DNA of 64,000 bases from Lampris incognitus (taxonomy: Eukaryota > Chordata > Actinopteri > Lampriformes > Lampridae). The position numbers and the translations under genes were made by a program. Of the stretch, positions 45,957 to 57,611 are shown one piece after another. Location of the stretch: assembly GCF_029633865.1 (NCBI RefSeq), contig NC_079217.1:52576479-52640478 (forward strand). Reading direction: 5' to 3'. Within the stretch, counting starts at the first letter, position 1; the number at the start of each line of letters is the position of its first letter. A model generated the notes under the pieces. It did no database searches and had not been told where the DNA came from. It saw only the letters and a program-made list of their open reading frames with translations.

Positions 45957-47176
45957 CACTCACCGGTCACTTTATTAGGCACACCTGTCCAACTGCTCAT
46001 TAACGCAAATTTCTAATCAGCCAATCACATGGCAGCAACTCAATGCATTTAGGCATGTAGACATGGTCAAGATGATCTGCTGCAGTTCAAACCGAGCATC
46101 AGAATGGGGAAGAAAGGTGATTTAAGTGACTTTGAACGTGGCATGGTTGTTGGTGCCAGACGGGCTGGTCTGAGTATTTCAGAAACTGCTGATCTACTGG
46201 GATTTTCAAGCACAACCATCTCTAGGGTTTACAGAGAATGGTCCGAAAAAGAGAAAATATCCAGTGAGCGGCAGTTCTGTGGGCGAAAATGCCTTGTTGA
46301 TGCCAGAGGTCAGAGGAGAATGGCCAGACTGGTTCGAGCTGATAGAAAGGCAACAGTAACTCAAATAACCACTCATTACAACCGAGGTATGCAGAAGAGC
46401 ATCTCTGAACGCACAACACGTCGAACCTTGAGGCAGATGGGCTACAGCAGCAGAAGACCACACCGGGTGCCACTCCTGTCAGCTAAGAACAGGAAACTGA
46501 GGCTACAATTCACACAGGCTCACCAAAATTGGACAATAGAAGATTGGAAAAACGTTGCCTGGTCTGATGAGTCTCGATTTCTGCTGCGACATTCGGATGG
46601 TAGGGTCAGAATTTGGCGTCAACAACATGAAAGCATGGATCCATCCTGCCTTGTATCAACGGTTCAGGCTGGTGGTGGTGGTGTAATGGTGTGGGGGATA
46701 TTTTCTTGGCACACTTTGGGCCCCTTAGTACCAATTGAGCATCGTGTCAACGCCACAGCCTACCTGAGTATTGTTGCTGACCATGTCCATCCCTTTATGA
46801 CCACAGTGTTCCCATCTTCTGATGGCTACTTCCAGCAGGATAACGCGCCGTGTCATAAAGCTCGAATCATCTCAGACTGGTTTCTTGAACATGACAATGA
46901 GTTCACTGTACTCAAATGGCCTCCACAGTCACCAGATCTCAATCCAATAGAGCACCTTTGGGATGTGGTGGACCGGGAAATTCGCATCATGGATGTGCAG
47001 CCGACAAATCTCCAGCAACTGCGTGAAGCTATCATGTCAATATGGACCAAACTCTCTGAGGAATGTTTCCAGTACCTTGTTGAATCTATGCCACGAAGGA
47101 TTAAGGCAGTTCTGAAGGCAAAAGGGGGTCCAACCCGGTACTAGCAAGGTGTACCTAATAAAGTGGCCAGTGAGTG
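45957..47176 (+). mobile_element. Tc1/mariner element copy 1 (DD36E, Incomer-like), intact
   Basis: A 1220-bp element between TA dinucleotides (45955-45956, 47177-47178). Short inverted termini: CACTCACCGGTCACTTTATT left, and complemented right CACTCACTGGCCACTTTATT, extending about 30 bp. A single uninterrupted transposase fills it. Same length as copy 2 at 57612-58831. Confidence 0.93.
46104..47144 (+). CDS. Tc1/mariner transposase, 346 aa, apparently intact (DD36E)
   Basis: Cut-and-paste DNA transposase. Residues 1-110 hold two helix-turn-helix units of a paired-like DNA-binding domain ([40 protein letters not shown]). The catalytic triad is visible as VAWSDESRF (D155), [10 protein letters not shown] (D246) and [11 protein letters not shown] (E283). 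Exactly 36 residues lie between D246 and E283, as in the DD36E (Incomer) clade rather than classical DD34E Tc1. [14 protein letters not shown] is the Gly-rich loop. No stop or frameshift, and the length is normal for the group. Confidence 0.92.
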   Translation: MGKKGDLSDFERGMVVGARRAGLSISETADLLGFSSTTISRVYREWSEKEKISSERQFCGRKCLVDARGQRRMARLVRADRKATVTQITTHYNRGMQKSISERTTRRTLRQMGYSSRRPHRVPLLSAKNRKLRLQFTQAHQNWTIEDWKNVAWSDESRFLLRHSDGRVRIWRQQHESMDPSCLVSTVQAGGGGVMVWGIFSWHTLGPLVPIEHRVNATAYLSIVADHVHPFMTTVFPSSDGYFQQDNAPCHKARIISDWFLEHDNEFTVLKWPPQSPDLNPIEHLWDVVDREIRIMDVQPTNLQQLREAIMSIWTKLSEECFQYLVESMPRRIKAVLKAKGGPTRY

Positions 47177-47189
47177 TATATATGTTCAC

Positions 47190-47308
47190 AGGATGTTGCA
47201 ATGAAACCTTCGATGTAGAAAAAAGAGCTCAACAATTCAGGCAGATGATGAGTGCATTGAGCACAAAACAAGCCTGTTCTACCATTTAACAACTTTGAGC
47301 TATATATA

Positions 47309-47374
<66 letters not shown>
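47190..47374. repeat. Penelope-like tail fragment and (TA)n
   Basis: 47195-47300 (GAGCTCAACAATTCAGGCAG, ATGATGAGTGCATTGAGC, ACAAGCCTGTTCTACC) has the same arrangement as the tail fragments at 12 and 28 kb but is more diverged. (TA)n fills 47309-47374. Confidence 0.45.
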
Positions 47375-47376
<2 letters not shown>

Positions 47377-47511
47377 GCCCTGTGATGGCCTGGTGGCCTG
47401 TCCAGGGTGTCTCCCCGCCTGCCGCCCAATAACTGCTGGGATAGGCTCCAGCATCCCCGCGAACCTGAGAGCAGGATAAGTGGTTTGGATAATGGATGGA
47501 TGGAGATATAT
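47375..47511 (+). mobile_element. SINE-A fragment (3' part)
   Basis: GCCCTGTGATGGCCTGGTGG through GGGATAGGCTCCAGCATCC to GGATAATGGATGGATGGA. The tRNA-like head is absent and (TA)n borders it on both sides. Confidence 0.75.
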
Positions 47512-47519
47512 ATATAAGC

Positions 47520-47960
47520 ATAAGACCTGATCTGCTATACAGAATAAGGTAAAACAGTCAGGATAAAGATCACAAGAATATGATAAAAACATAAATTATT
47601 GAACCCGATAAAACAAAGTATATGATTAAAACAAGTGAAATAAAAGTGATAAAAGAGAAATATAAAATTGGCCAACAACAGATTTACTCTGAAAAGCCTT
47701 CCTGTAAAAGTAAGTTTTTAGAAATGATTTAAAAGAAGGCACTGAATTTGCTAACCTAATTTCCTCAGGTAGGGAGTTCCACAGTTGTGGGGCTGTAACG
47801 GAAAACGCCTAGTCACCTTTTGTAATGAGGCTGGCTGAGGGAACTGTTAATAAGGTCCTTCCTGAGGAGTGCAGGCAGCGGCTAGGCTCATGGGGTGTGA
47901 GTAAGTCTGTGATATAGGTAGGAGCAAGACCATATAGGGCTTGTACTAGTAAAAGTAAAA
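47520..47960 (-). mobile_element. Diverged LINE 3' end related to 38822-39170
   Basis: GGTAGGGAGTTCCACAGTTG and TAGTCACCTTTTGTAATGAG correspond to GGAAGAGAGTTCCATAGTG and TATCACCCTTTGTAACCAAC at 39097-39160. On the minus strand this is the C-terminal coding end and 3' UTR of a Rex1/L2-like LINE. Confidence 0.55.
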
Positions 47961-48149
47961 GTAACTGGTAAACATTTAAAATCAATCGTATAGGATTACA
48001 TCCGTGATTATATGTTGGTTAGTGGGTGTAAGAGCCACTATTCAGGATGAAACAAGGAACATCTACGAGAACATTAGAAAGAGGGTCCCCAGGATGAACT
48101 GCTGAGTGAGTACCCCAGGCAGCAGAAAACAGTAGGGAGGAAGAATGGG

Positions 48150-48737
48150 AGGTATCGTGTAAGACTAAGCCTCTCCATGGGATGTACCATCGACAGATAG
48201 AAGACGTGGCTGATATCGAGAAATCCTACCAGTGGCTAGAAAAGGCTGCACTGAAAGACAACACAGAGGCTCTGATCATAGCCTCACAAGAGCAGGCACT
48301 CGGCACCGGCTTGTTTGAGGCAGGGCCCCTGCCTCAAACAATCCGGGTCTACCACACCAGACAAGACCCAAGATGGGGATCTACCACACCAGACAAGACC
48401 CAAGATGCAGGCTGTTCAAAGACGCCCTTGAGACAGTCTAGCACTTAGTAGCAGGGTGTAAGATGCTAGCTGGGAAAGCATAAACTGAAAGGCATAACCA
48501 AGTGGCTGGCATAGTGTACAGAAACATCTCTACTGAATACAGACTGGAAGTCCCCAAGTCCAAATGGGAGACACCACCAAAGGTGGGTGAGCATGGCGGA
48601 CCTAAGTTCCTGTGAGACTTCAGGTTCCAGACTGACGTGCAAGTGCTGGCTAACCAACCAGACATCCTGGTGGTTGACAAGGAACAGAAGTCAGCTGTAG
48701 TAATCGATGTAGCAATTCTGAGCGATGGCAACATCAT
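48150..48737 (+). pseudogene. R4/Dong-like LINE fragment with restriction-like endonuclease end
   Basis: 48182-48448 reads ADIEKSYQWLEKAALKDNTE and YHTRQDPR. Further frames give CKMLAGKA, NQVAGIVYRNISTEYRLEVP and SKWETPPKV. 48637-48737 reads NQPDILVVDKEQKSAVVIDV, where PD...D fits the C-terminal endonuclease of R2/R4-type LINEs. A 38-bp stretch (CTACCACACCAGACAAGACC...) is tandemly repeated at about 48350-48405. Stops disrupt it. It ends abruptly at a junction with a Penelope-like sequence. Confidence 0.65.
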
Positions 48738-49400
48738 TGGTTGCTTTCAAACCCCAAAACACCCTGCGCCAGGAATTAGTTCACCTCAAAGATCGAGTCC
48801 CCTGGCACAAACAGAGCAATATAGTGTATGCTGTTAAGTACAGGGAGGATTGCTATGACTTATACATCAGGGAAACCAAACAGATGCTGGCGAAGAGGAT
48901 GGCACAACACAGAAGAGCTAACGCATAAGGTCAGGATTCCGTGGTCTACACACCCATCTACAGGCCAGGGGCCACTCTTTCAAAGATGAAGAGGTGCACA
49001 TCCTTGATAGGGAGGAACACTGGATTGAACAGGGAGTCACAGGGGCCATCTATGTGAAGAGGGAACGGCCATCCCTGAACCGGGGGGGGGGGGGCTAAGA
49101 ATACATCTGTCGGCATCTTACAATGCTGTGATTGCAGCTATTCCCCAATCCTCTGTGAATAGTACACATGGCCATTGTAACTCTAGTTAATGGTCATGGC
49201 AATTTGCATATGAAACTGATAGTTGGTTTCAGTTGTTATGCAGCTGTGGTGTTTATAAGGTTTGGGGATACCTGCAGTCAGTTGAGACTGATAAAGCAAT
49301 ATAGATGAGTGATGAAACGTTTCTCCCACTAAACATCGTGTCCAGATGACCTGATTCAGCTTTCTGGCAAACCAACATACATCTGCTCTGTGGGCTGCCT
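48738..49400 (+). mobile_element. Penelope-like element 3' end (GIY-YIG endonuclease remnant)
   Basis: 48740-48928 reads FKPQNTLRQELVHLKDRVPW and then NIVYAVKYREDCYDLYIRET, KQMLAKRMAQHRR, the N-half of a GIY-YIG nuclease (LYIGET expected, RET here). After frameshifts, VKRERPSLNRGG at 49055-49090, G12 at 49082-49093, and a tail with GATGAGTGATGAAACGTTTC at 49304-49323, the usual Penelope terminal style. Confidence 0.65.
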
Positions 49401-50686
49401 CGTGTCACAATTTTGGGGGAAAAATGAGCTCAAATGAGTTGGTGATATGAGTTTTACTGACTGTTGTCACATTTATGGTAGGTGTTGGACTGTGCATCTA
49501 AAAACATAGATGAATGATTATGATGACTTTTACTGTCCCTTAGGGGAAAAGCCCCCCTGCCTTAGTCTGTGAAAATTAAAGCAGGATTTATAATCTGTCC
49601 CTCTTTTCCAATGTTTCGTCACAGTCGAAAAGCATTACTCCCTCAAGTTCTTAACCTGATCATGAGGAGAAAAAAGTTTCAACTTGAAGAGTGCACAGAT
49701 CACAGTTCTTGAGACTTGGTGTGAGTTTGTGCACAAGGGAATTGAAGTTACGCTTGTTCAACTTTAGAGGAAACAGGTGATGTTTAACCTTTATTGTCTG
49801 GTAGAGAGCACTTTGACATCATGTTGTTGGTTGTTTTTTGTTGTATACACTGAAAGAGACTAGAGCAATTAGACCATATTTTAGAAACTTTCAACTCATG
49901 GATATCAAGATAATGGTAGTAGAATTTGCAGAAAACAACCTAAATTAGTAAGTGCACGAACCTTGATGATAATAGCAGTATAATTTACTGTATTCGTAGA
50001 TGTATTACATTACAAGTAATGACTGCATGACTTATCATGCACTTGCCATGTTCTTCCCCATTTTTATTAAAATTCAGCCACCGTTCGAATGCTTAACTTC
50101 ACTGGCCTTCATCCCCTCTCTGGTTTGCACTAAACGCACACGCTGATGCTATGCTTGCAGTCTTTGCACTTGCAATTGCAAAGTTGCCTACGTGACATCT
50201 TTATGTCCTCGATGCAGGCGTTTCATGTCACATCGCATGAAGAATTAACACAGAAAGAATAAAGACAAAAACCTGGGAACCTGGGAGTGAAATGAATTTG
50301 GTTGGTTCTGCAATATTAGGAACCAGTTCTTCTGATTCCATGTCCGTCGATGCCCAAACCTAGGGACTGGTACCACTTAGCACTACATTCAGTTGCATCA
50401 GTGATCTTGGTCTTGGTCTTTTTAGTTGGAGATGGCTCAGGGATTGACATTTACGGACATAGGGTTGTCTTTGATGACTGGAATTTCCATGAGACAACCA
50501 AAATTAAACACTTTAGACAATACTTTGGACACTAACTTTGGACACTTACAAAAACACTTTGGACAACTAAAAACAAGCTGTTGACACATTTTATAATATA
50601 ATAACCACAAAATTAAATTTAGCATTGTATCTGCAAGTTATTCGTAAATGAATGTTTATTAGCTTTTCATTTGTGAGACAAAACAT
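49401..50686. other. Unassigned fchsd2 intron 2 sequence
   Basis: No exon, structural RNA or transposon protein recognised. Confidence 0.4.
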
Positions 50687-51067
50687 CCGTCCATCCATTA
50701 TCTTGACCGCTTCTCCTGCTCTCAGGGTCGTAGGGATGCTGGAGCCTATTCTAGCCGTCATTGGGCGGCAGGCAGGGAGACACCCTAGACAGGCCGCCAG
50801 GCCATCATAGGGCCAACACACACACACACACACCCATACATTCCTAGGGACAATTTAGTATGGCCAATTCACCTGACCTACATGTCTTTGGACTGTGGGA
50901 GAAAACCGGAGCCCCCGGAGGAAACCCACGCAGACACGGGGAGAACATGCAAACTCCACACAGGATGACCCGGGATGACCCACCAAGGTTGGACTACCCT
51001 GGGGCTCAAACCCAGGACCTTCTTGCTGTGAGGAAACTCTGCTAACCACTGCACCACCATGCCGCCC
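50687..51067 (-). mobile_element. SINE-A, full length, with 13-bp target duplication
   Basis: TGAGACAAAACAT occurs at 50674-50686 and 51068-51080. On the minus strand: a head with TGGTGCAGTGGTTAGC (box A-like) and GGTTTGAGCCC (box B-like), a conserved body (TGCATGTTCTCCCCGTGTCT, CATGTAGGTCAGGTGAATTG), a GT stretch, and a GGAT-type tail. The structure is a tRNA-derived SINE mobilised by a LINE. Confidence 0.88.
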
Positions 51068-51178
51068 TGAGACAAAACATTTGTCTTAAAAAACAGTAGC
51101 TTCTACTTGGTGTTTGCTCAGTTCTTAGCGGTAAGTTTTTGTTTTGATCAAGTGTTGTTGATCATAGAGTATAATTTC

Positions 51179-51614
51179 TTTTTTTTGGGAGGGGGATTTT
51201 TCTCCCCAATTGTATCTGGTCAATTAACCCACTCTTCCGAGCCGCCCTTGTCTCTTCTCCACCCCCTCTGCCGATTCGGGGAGGTCTGCAGACTACCATG
51301 ACTCCTCCGATACATGTGGAGTCGCCAGCTGCTTCTTTTCACCTGACAGTGAGGAGTTTCACCAGGCGGATGTAGCGCATGGGAGCGCTATTCCCCCCAG
51401 TTCCCCCTCCCCACTGAACAGGCGCCCCGACTGACCAGAGGAGGCACTAGTGCAGCGACCAGGACACATACACACATCCGGCTTCCCACCTGCAGACACG
51501 GCCAATTGTGTCTGTAGGGACGCCTGACTATGCCAGAGGTAACACGGGGATTCGAACCAGCGATCCTCATTTTGGTAGGCAACAGAATAGACCGCTACGC
51601 TACCCAGTAGCCAC
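51179..51614 (-). mobile_element. SINE-B, full length
   Basis: Minus-strand head with TAGCGTAGCGG (box A) and GGTTCGAATCCC (box B). The body includes ACTCCTCACTGTCAGGTGAA and GGGGTGGAGAAGAGAC, with an A/T tail at the left. AGAGTATAATTTC (51166-51178) and AGAATGTAATTTC (51615-51627) are near-identical flanks, a target duplication. Confidence 0.85.
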
Positions 51615-51713
51615 AGAATGTAATTTCAAATTTGGCTTTTCATTCAGTTACATTTCATATCATGTCCCAAGCTCTGTACTGCTAATTTTTTTTAACCATA
51701 TAGTATATATATA

Positions 51714-52089
51714 AACTTAGCACAAAAAGTAAGGAAATTTGTGTTTGGTAGATTATTTCTTTGTTGTAACAATGCTTCTTGGCAATAAATCTTATACCGT
51801 TGGAAAGTCTGTTTTTTTCCTTTTAAATGGTGCCACATTTGTAAGGAACATGCATTTGTGGGATGAGCAGCAGAGCTGAGTATGTGGGTTGCGCCCATGA
51901 AAAATTTGCCAAATCTTCTCTGCCAATGCCAAACAGCTTATTTTGCTGTTGCTATTGACTGTTTTGAGCTTCTGGTACCCCAGCTGCTGACAATCAGGTG
52001 CCTGATATAAGATTTATTGCCAAGAAGCATTTTTTACAACAAAGAAATAATATACCAAACACAAATTTTCTTACTTTTTGTGCTAAGTT
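51714..52089. mobile_element. Mariner-type MITE with about 85-bp inverted repeats
   Basis: TA at 51712-51713 and 52090-52091 flank ends AACTTAGCACAAAAAGTAAG and its complement. The inverted repeats extend through TTTCTTTGTTGTAA to GCTTCTTGGCAATAAATCTT. 376 bp, no coding frame. Confidence 0.88.
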
Positions 52090-52942
52090 TATTTAGGCTG
52101 CATGAAAATTATGCAGCTTGGATGTAGATGTAAATACTTTTTTCGGTAGGCTAGTAGTGCAGTGGTGCTTTCAGGTGTCTAGCTTGGCCACAAAATATGC
52201 AGCTTTAAGGTGACTGGCTTTAACTTTCTTGTGGATGATTATAGTCTATTGTGGGGACAGAACACGTTTGTATCCAGGATGTTGACCCCAAATACCCCAA
52301 ATACAAATAAGTGGCTTGCAACAATGGCTTAAACATCGTGCACAAACACAAATAGGTTGTATTGCCTTAAAGCTTCATAAACTATCCTGAAACTAACAGA
52401 ATAGTGGGTATTTTTTGTACAAATATGCATTTCAGAGCACTAAAAGTGACAGATAAATTGCATGCAGGTTCATCCTTCCTCGGGGCTATTTTTGCCCTCA
52501 ACAAGAGAAGTGATTACATGAATCCACCAATCTCATTATGTCATACTTACTTATGTACTCAGTGTTTTTATTTTACTTTTCATACTGTTTTTATGCTTCT
52601 GCGGCAAGGCATTTAAGTCATATGTAATAGGCAATATCCTATTCTATTTTATCCTTCTCCAACTTAAGTCAGAGAAGTGGTAATGACTGTCATTTCATGA
52701 CATTAATTAGCCTTGGCAGAAATGTACTGTAAAGTCAGTCAGTGCCAAAGCTTTACTATGTGGCATACTAAAGTGTTGCAGTTGTGAGTCATGCTGAACT
52801 GTGGCAAGCTGATACCCAGTGATTTTAACAAGAAATCTGATTTTTGTTCAAGGAGTGTCTCTATTCAATATCCCAGAGCAGGAAATGACACAAGAAATTA
52901 CATGTCCCAGCAGCCTCAGCTCATTGATTTACCATTACTCAG

Positions 52943-53287
52943 TAGGGCTGGGCAATATATTGATATTATATTAATATCGTGATATAAGACTAGATATCAT
53001 CTGGGATTTTTGACATCCTAATATCGTGATATGACATAAGTGTTGTCTTTTCCTGGTTTTTAAGATTTCATTACAGTAAAGAGATGCAGTTTTCTGAAGT
53101 TATTACTGTTCTAACTGTTATATTATTTGTCTCTACCCACTTGGACAGCATTTATCAAAAATGTCCTTGTGTAATTAATTTATGAGAGGATCAATAGTCA
53201 TCTCTACAATATCGTCAAAATATCAATATCGAGGTATTCAGTCGAAAATATTGTGATATTTGATTTTGTCCATATCGCCCAGCCCTA
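52943..53287. mobile_element. hAT MITE (GGGCTGGGCAATAT termini)
   Basis: Ends TAGGGCTGGGCAATAT and ATATCGCCCAGCCCTA are inverted repeats. The flanks TTACTCAG and TAACTCAG (52935-52942, 53288-53295) differ at one base, consistent with an 8-bp target duplication. The interior is rich in ATATCGTGATAT-type motifs. Confidence 0.85.
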
Positions 53288-53295
53288 TAACTCAG

Positions 53296-55537
53296 TGACT
53301 ATGAAGTAGAATCCCAACTGTATACCACCATGTCATGGCAGCATTCATTCATATCACATGGAAGTTGCTGTTAAAAACCCATCCCTGATGTGGCCTGGAT
53401 GGGACAGGACACAGGGTGATTCTTTAGCCTGAGTTCTAATCCATGTGTCAATAAGACCAGTTATGTCTTTCTTAGTTTCTTCAGTTCTGTTTTTCCAGGC
53501 TTTCGCATGCTCTTTTATGTGCACTTAAGTGGAAATGTCCACACCATATTGAATTAAAGAGATAACTGCTAGAGGACTCTTTTACAGAAGGCAACAATCT
53601 TTTCCAAAACCAAGAAGCTTAAGTTAATGGAAAATATTACGAAGCCTGTGGAATCCTGATTGAGGTATTTTTATATTTCCGGACGTCACGTCCTGTCTTT
53701 TTGTATCCTCTCACCTTCCCAGCAGTAAATGATTTGTCAGCGTGCTCTTTGAAATGAAGTGATACAGTGAGTGTTTTTCATTTTTCATACATGTTGCAAT
53801 CTTGCATTGTGAAACCTCCTCCCACTGTCCTCTCTATCTTTCCCCTTTCCCTTTCTCTTTTTCTCTCTCTTTCATTCTCTCGCCACTCTTTGGCTTCACC
53901 TCATGCTGCTCATGCTGTTGTTGTCATTGATCTTCGACAGTGTGCCGAGTCCAGCGGATCATCGATCCGATGTTTTCCCATGCTTGTCCTCCCGTCTGCT
54001 CTGGAGCAGAACCACCCACATCCCACCCCCACCCACACACCCCACGAGTGTCCACTCTGTAGCACTTAAGCGTTTCTTGTTAGACACACTCATCTGCAAG
54101 CCTGAAAAAAGGGCTGCTGGTATTTTTGTACATCTGACAGCTTACGGCCCTTAGGCCTTGCACATCTTTGGACTCCCTGCGTCTTTCTGTCTTCCTACTG
54201 TTCTTGCCCCCATAGTTCCTAATGAACTGATGACAGATACTTGAGGTAGCGAGCCAATGGGTTTCAGATGGATGGGAGCCTTAAAGAGAGCACTGGCTCT
54301 CTTCCTCTCTCTTGGCCTCTCGCCCAGTTCCTACCACATCTCCCAATCGCTCCATGCTGGGTTAAGTGGGTGGTTGACGCGATTACAGTCGTTTATTTTG
54401 CACTAATTTATTATTTAACTCAAAATACTGTTTCAGTGTTGCCTACTGCATGGTCTGCGAGATTTAGTGTGACTTGTTTATTGTGTTTTAATGTTTTTGT
54501 ACAGTGTTAACTCACACTGTTGGTGTAGAATGTGATTTTTGGGGAGTCACAATGTTTTGCTGTTTTAAATACTTGATGTAGTCAAGAACTGTTGCAATTC
54601 ATCGATATCATCCACTTTGGACATTAATTGAAGACGACTGTATAGGTGCTTTTTAATATCAGAACGTAAATATACAAAAATATAAAGGGCTGTCAGAATT
54701 TTTATTTTTGGTATCAAAAATTGAAATTATTTTTTGATATCAAAAGCTTTCCAAGGAAGATTATAAGGTTACTCTAGAAGCTGTATTTCAGGGCAGATTG
54801 AATACAGTAATTCTACATATCTGCGTAGCTTAGTTGCCTATTTTGTCCATTTGATTGAGATCCAGTGGATATAGTAATTGATTTGGTTAAACTGCACCAA
54901 AGATAATTTCAGACATACAAATAACAGCTTTTGACTAATTGTAATGAAATGAAATTTTCTCATAAAATTATTAGTAACTGACTGCCCAGTAGCACGGTTG
55001 GATAGAGCTCTGGACTTGAGATTGGATATTGGGTGTTGTGCCACACAGTGATGGCAGTCTATCACACAGACATTGCAAAGCACCTTGGTGTGTGTCATAG
55101 CCATGCAATATATTGTAAGCCGCGTGGCATGGAAACTGGTGGAAAAAGGGCATCTTAAAAAGGAAATTGCAAGCGCACCTTCCTGAAATTCGTGCAAATG
55201 TAAGCACAGCTGAATTAATTGCCTCACGGTTTTCATTCAGCAAGGCTTACATTGCATTTTTTCATGTCATTTCTTTCTCCCAAAATCCATCTGTGGTGTC
55301 AGAGAGATTACATGTTCACTAGTAGCCTAACATTTATGGTTTGGCAGCTGGACCGTCATGTTTGGGGCGGCAGTATAGAGGAGGAGATAGAGCAAGTTGT
55401 CTGATAACTGGGTGGTTGCTGGTTTGATTCTCAGCTTCTCCTGGCAAAAATGTCTAGGTGTCCCTGAGCACGACACCTAACCCCTAACTGCTCCCAGTGA
55501 GCTGGTTGTTGTTGCCTTGCGTGGTTGACATCGCCAT

Positions 55538-55540
<3 letters not shown>
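53296..55540. other. Unassigned fchsd2 intron 2 sequence
   Basis: T/C-rich stretches at 53815-53885. Frames of 80-132 codons on either strand show no domain. Nothing recognisable. Confidence 0.35.

Positions 55541-55602
<62 letters not shown>
55541..55602. repeat. (GT)n microsatellite
   Basis: About 62 bp of uninterrupted TG units. Confidence 0.97.
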
Positions 55603-55604
<2 letters not shown>

Positions 55605-55871
55605 CTTGCATGAGGGTAAAATGTGCGGTAAAGCGGTTTGGATAAAAGCACTATATAAATGTAGTCCATTTACCAACCGTTCGTGTTATTCTTGGTTTGA
55701 AAATTAGCCAAATATGTATGATGTGCACCCACCTTGCAAACTGCACTGTTGCATGCATGCTAATGACTGGATCCCCTCGCCTAACGGGCCTAACCAACAT
55801 CATCACACATTGTACAGATTTTGTAAAGTGCTCAATGTCATTGGCTCACAAAAAAAAAAAGAAGTACATCA

Positions 55872-56957
55872 CAGGGCTCCAGACTGCCAAAAATCTGATC
55901 GCATATATGACTATAAATCTGTCCAGTGGCACTAAAAAAATGCCTTGGCTCTCACCAGTGCGATTTGATTCTTGTTGGTCTCATGGTCTGATTTTTTGTT
56001 TTTATTATCATAAAACCATGATCTGGTCAAACATTTGACTGATTTTGTGTGCATTATTTTAATATCCTGGTTTGGAATACCGACTGAGGGCATTTGTTCC
56101 TCCCCTCACAGTCCCCCTGAGCTCATAATGATGACAATGTTGCCCGTGTAAAAAATAAGTAGGAAGCTAACCGGAGCATGCAGATTGTCGTTCTCTCCAA
56201 AAGGAGATGCTTCCAAGAGTAAACCTACAATAGACTGATTTTTCTGTGAGAAAAATGCCGCACCACTTGTTACGCTGACAATGTCCGTGCCACCTTTGTC
56301 CCTTGAAGACAACATTTGACCAGAACCAGCAGAAGAAACTGGTTCTGACCCAGACGAACAGAAACGGGCAGCTGAGAACTCAGTAAAGGAAAACTGAGTA
56401 GCCACCTTCAATTAAAAAGCCCAAGAAGAGTTAAAACCTTTCATCCTTAGTGGCAAAAAGAAGCTACCTGACTGTGTGTGTTACCTTCTGGGTCTATTGT
56501 AAATGGTGTGGACTGACTGCTGTGGGCAACACAAAATTTGCATCTGCCGCTACACAGTTTAAGACTCTCAAATATCATAACAAAAGCCATAAGCACACAC
56601 AGTACAGGTGTGCTTATGGCTTTTGTTATGATATTTGAGCTGCCCCCCAGTGGTGTTTCAAGTCCAAGAAATGGCCAACAGATCTCGTGATGAGGCAGAA
56701 ATGATAATTAAGTTTAATACATTGTACAATATTGCAAAAGAAAAAAAAATTATGTTCTCAAAATTTAAAACGCAAATACTACTAAGAATAAATCCAATAT
56801 ACAGTAACCTTAAAGTATGTGGGCAGTTCATCGGGTTGAATTAGGAAAAACAGTTAGCGGTAAACTTAGCGATACAATTTTGTTTCGACCAAATTATGTG
56901 CTGTTGCTGCTAATTGTAAAATTTAATGGCACAAATGTAAAATGTCCGGAGCCCTGC
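55872..56957 (+). mobile_element. hAT-related element, internally deleted, with zinc-finger remnant
   Basis: Left CAGGGCTCCAGACTGCC and right (complemented) CAGGGCTCCGGAC form inverted ends. 56450-56600 in one frame reads VYCKWCGLTAVGNTKFAS and FKTLKYHNKSHKH, a C-x2-C...H-x3-H BED/TTF finger like those starting hAT transposases. The catalytic part is missing. Same end class as 31768-32672. Confidence 0.65.
56568..56638. repeat. Perfect 31-bp-arm inverted repeat
   Basis: Arms 56568-56598 and 56608-56638 are exact reverse complements (core CATAACAAAAGCCATAAGCA) around the 9-nt spacer ACAGTACAG. It lies within the hAT remnant, next to the zinc-finger codons. Confidence 0.97.
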
Positions 56958-57219
56958 ATCGCTCCAGTTGTCTACTTGTTTCGTTTACGTCTCATTTCCA
57001 TTCATTGAAGTAAGACACATACAAGAACATGCGCACAGAAATACATGTCTGTGCAAAAACATGTAATCACTTGCATGCCCATGTAAACAAGTGTACACTC
57101 GTTTTCTTCCTCTCTGTCCAGCGCACAAGCAGACTCTGTGAATGGGCTGAGTCAGTAGATGTGGAAGTCGGTGATAATAACTGGTTCCTCAGCAGTGAAG
57201 GAAATAGGTTTTCAATGTA

Positions 57220-57611
57220 GTGAGTCCCCGGGACCCACAGGGGCTCATTTCAGTGGGTCCCAAGGAAATTGAGTGGGTCCCCAAAAAAAATGTTTTTTAA
57301 CGAATGTTTGCAGTGTTAAACTCATGTTTAATGTTATTTAATGTTATAATTATGGCTATATTCATATATGTGTTGAAAATTAAACAAAAAATCTCAAATC
57401 AGAAAAAAAACTATTTACAAAACAGTGTCACATCATCCTGACATACTACAAAATTCAAATAAAGAAAATGGTGTCTGTAGCAACATAATGGCACAAAATT
57501 ATTTATCATATAAGAGAGTTGAGATAAAATATGTGAACAAAACTATTCAAATAAAATCAAAATGGTGTCTATAGCACCATAGTAACTAGCACCAAAAAGA
57601 ATGATCATATA
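57220..57611. other. Unassigned repeat-like sequence left of Tc1/mariner copy 2
   Basis: GTGGGTCCC-type motifs at 57226-57285 and the repeated phrase ATGGTGTCT.TAGCA (57468, 57563) suggest an old repeat into which the following element inserted. No class assigned. Confidence 0.35.

Noticed and set aside
46206-46473. Antisense frames of 83-85 codons, repeated at 57861-58128
   Set aside because: Mirror frames of the intact transposases, not independent genes.
51500-51612. tRNA-like promoter boxes (also in other SINE heads)
   Set aside because: A and B boxes belong to SINE heads; no cloverleaf with acceptor stem could be built, so not tRNA genes.
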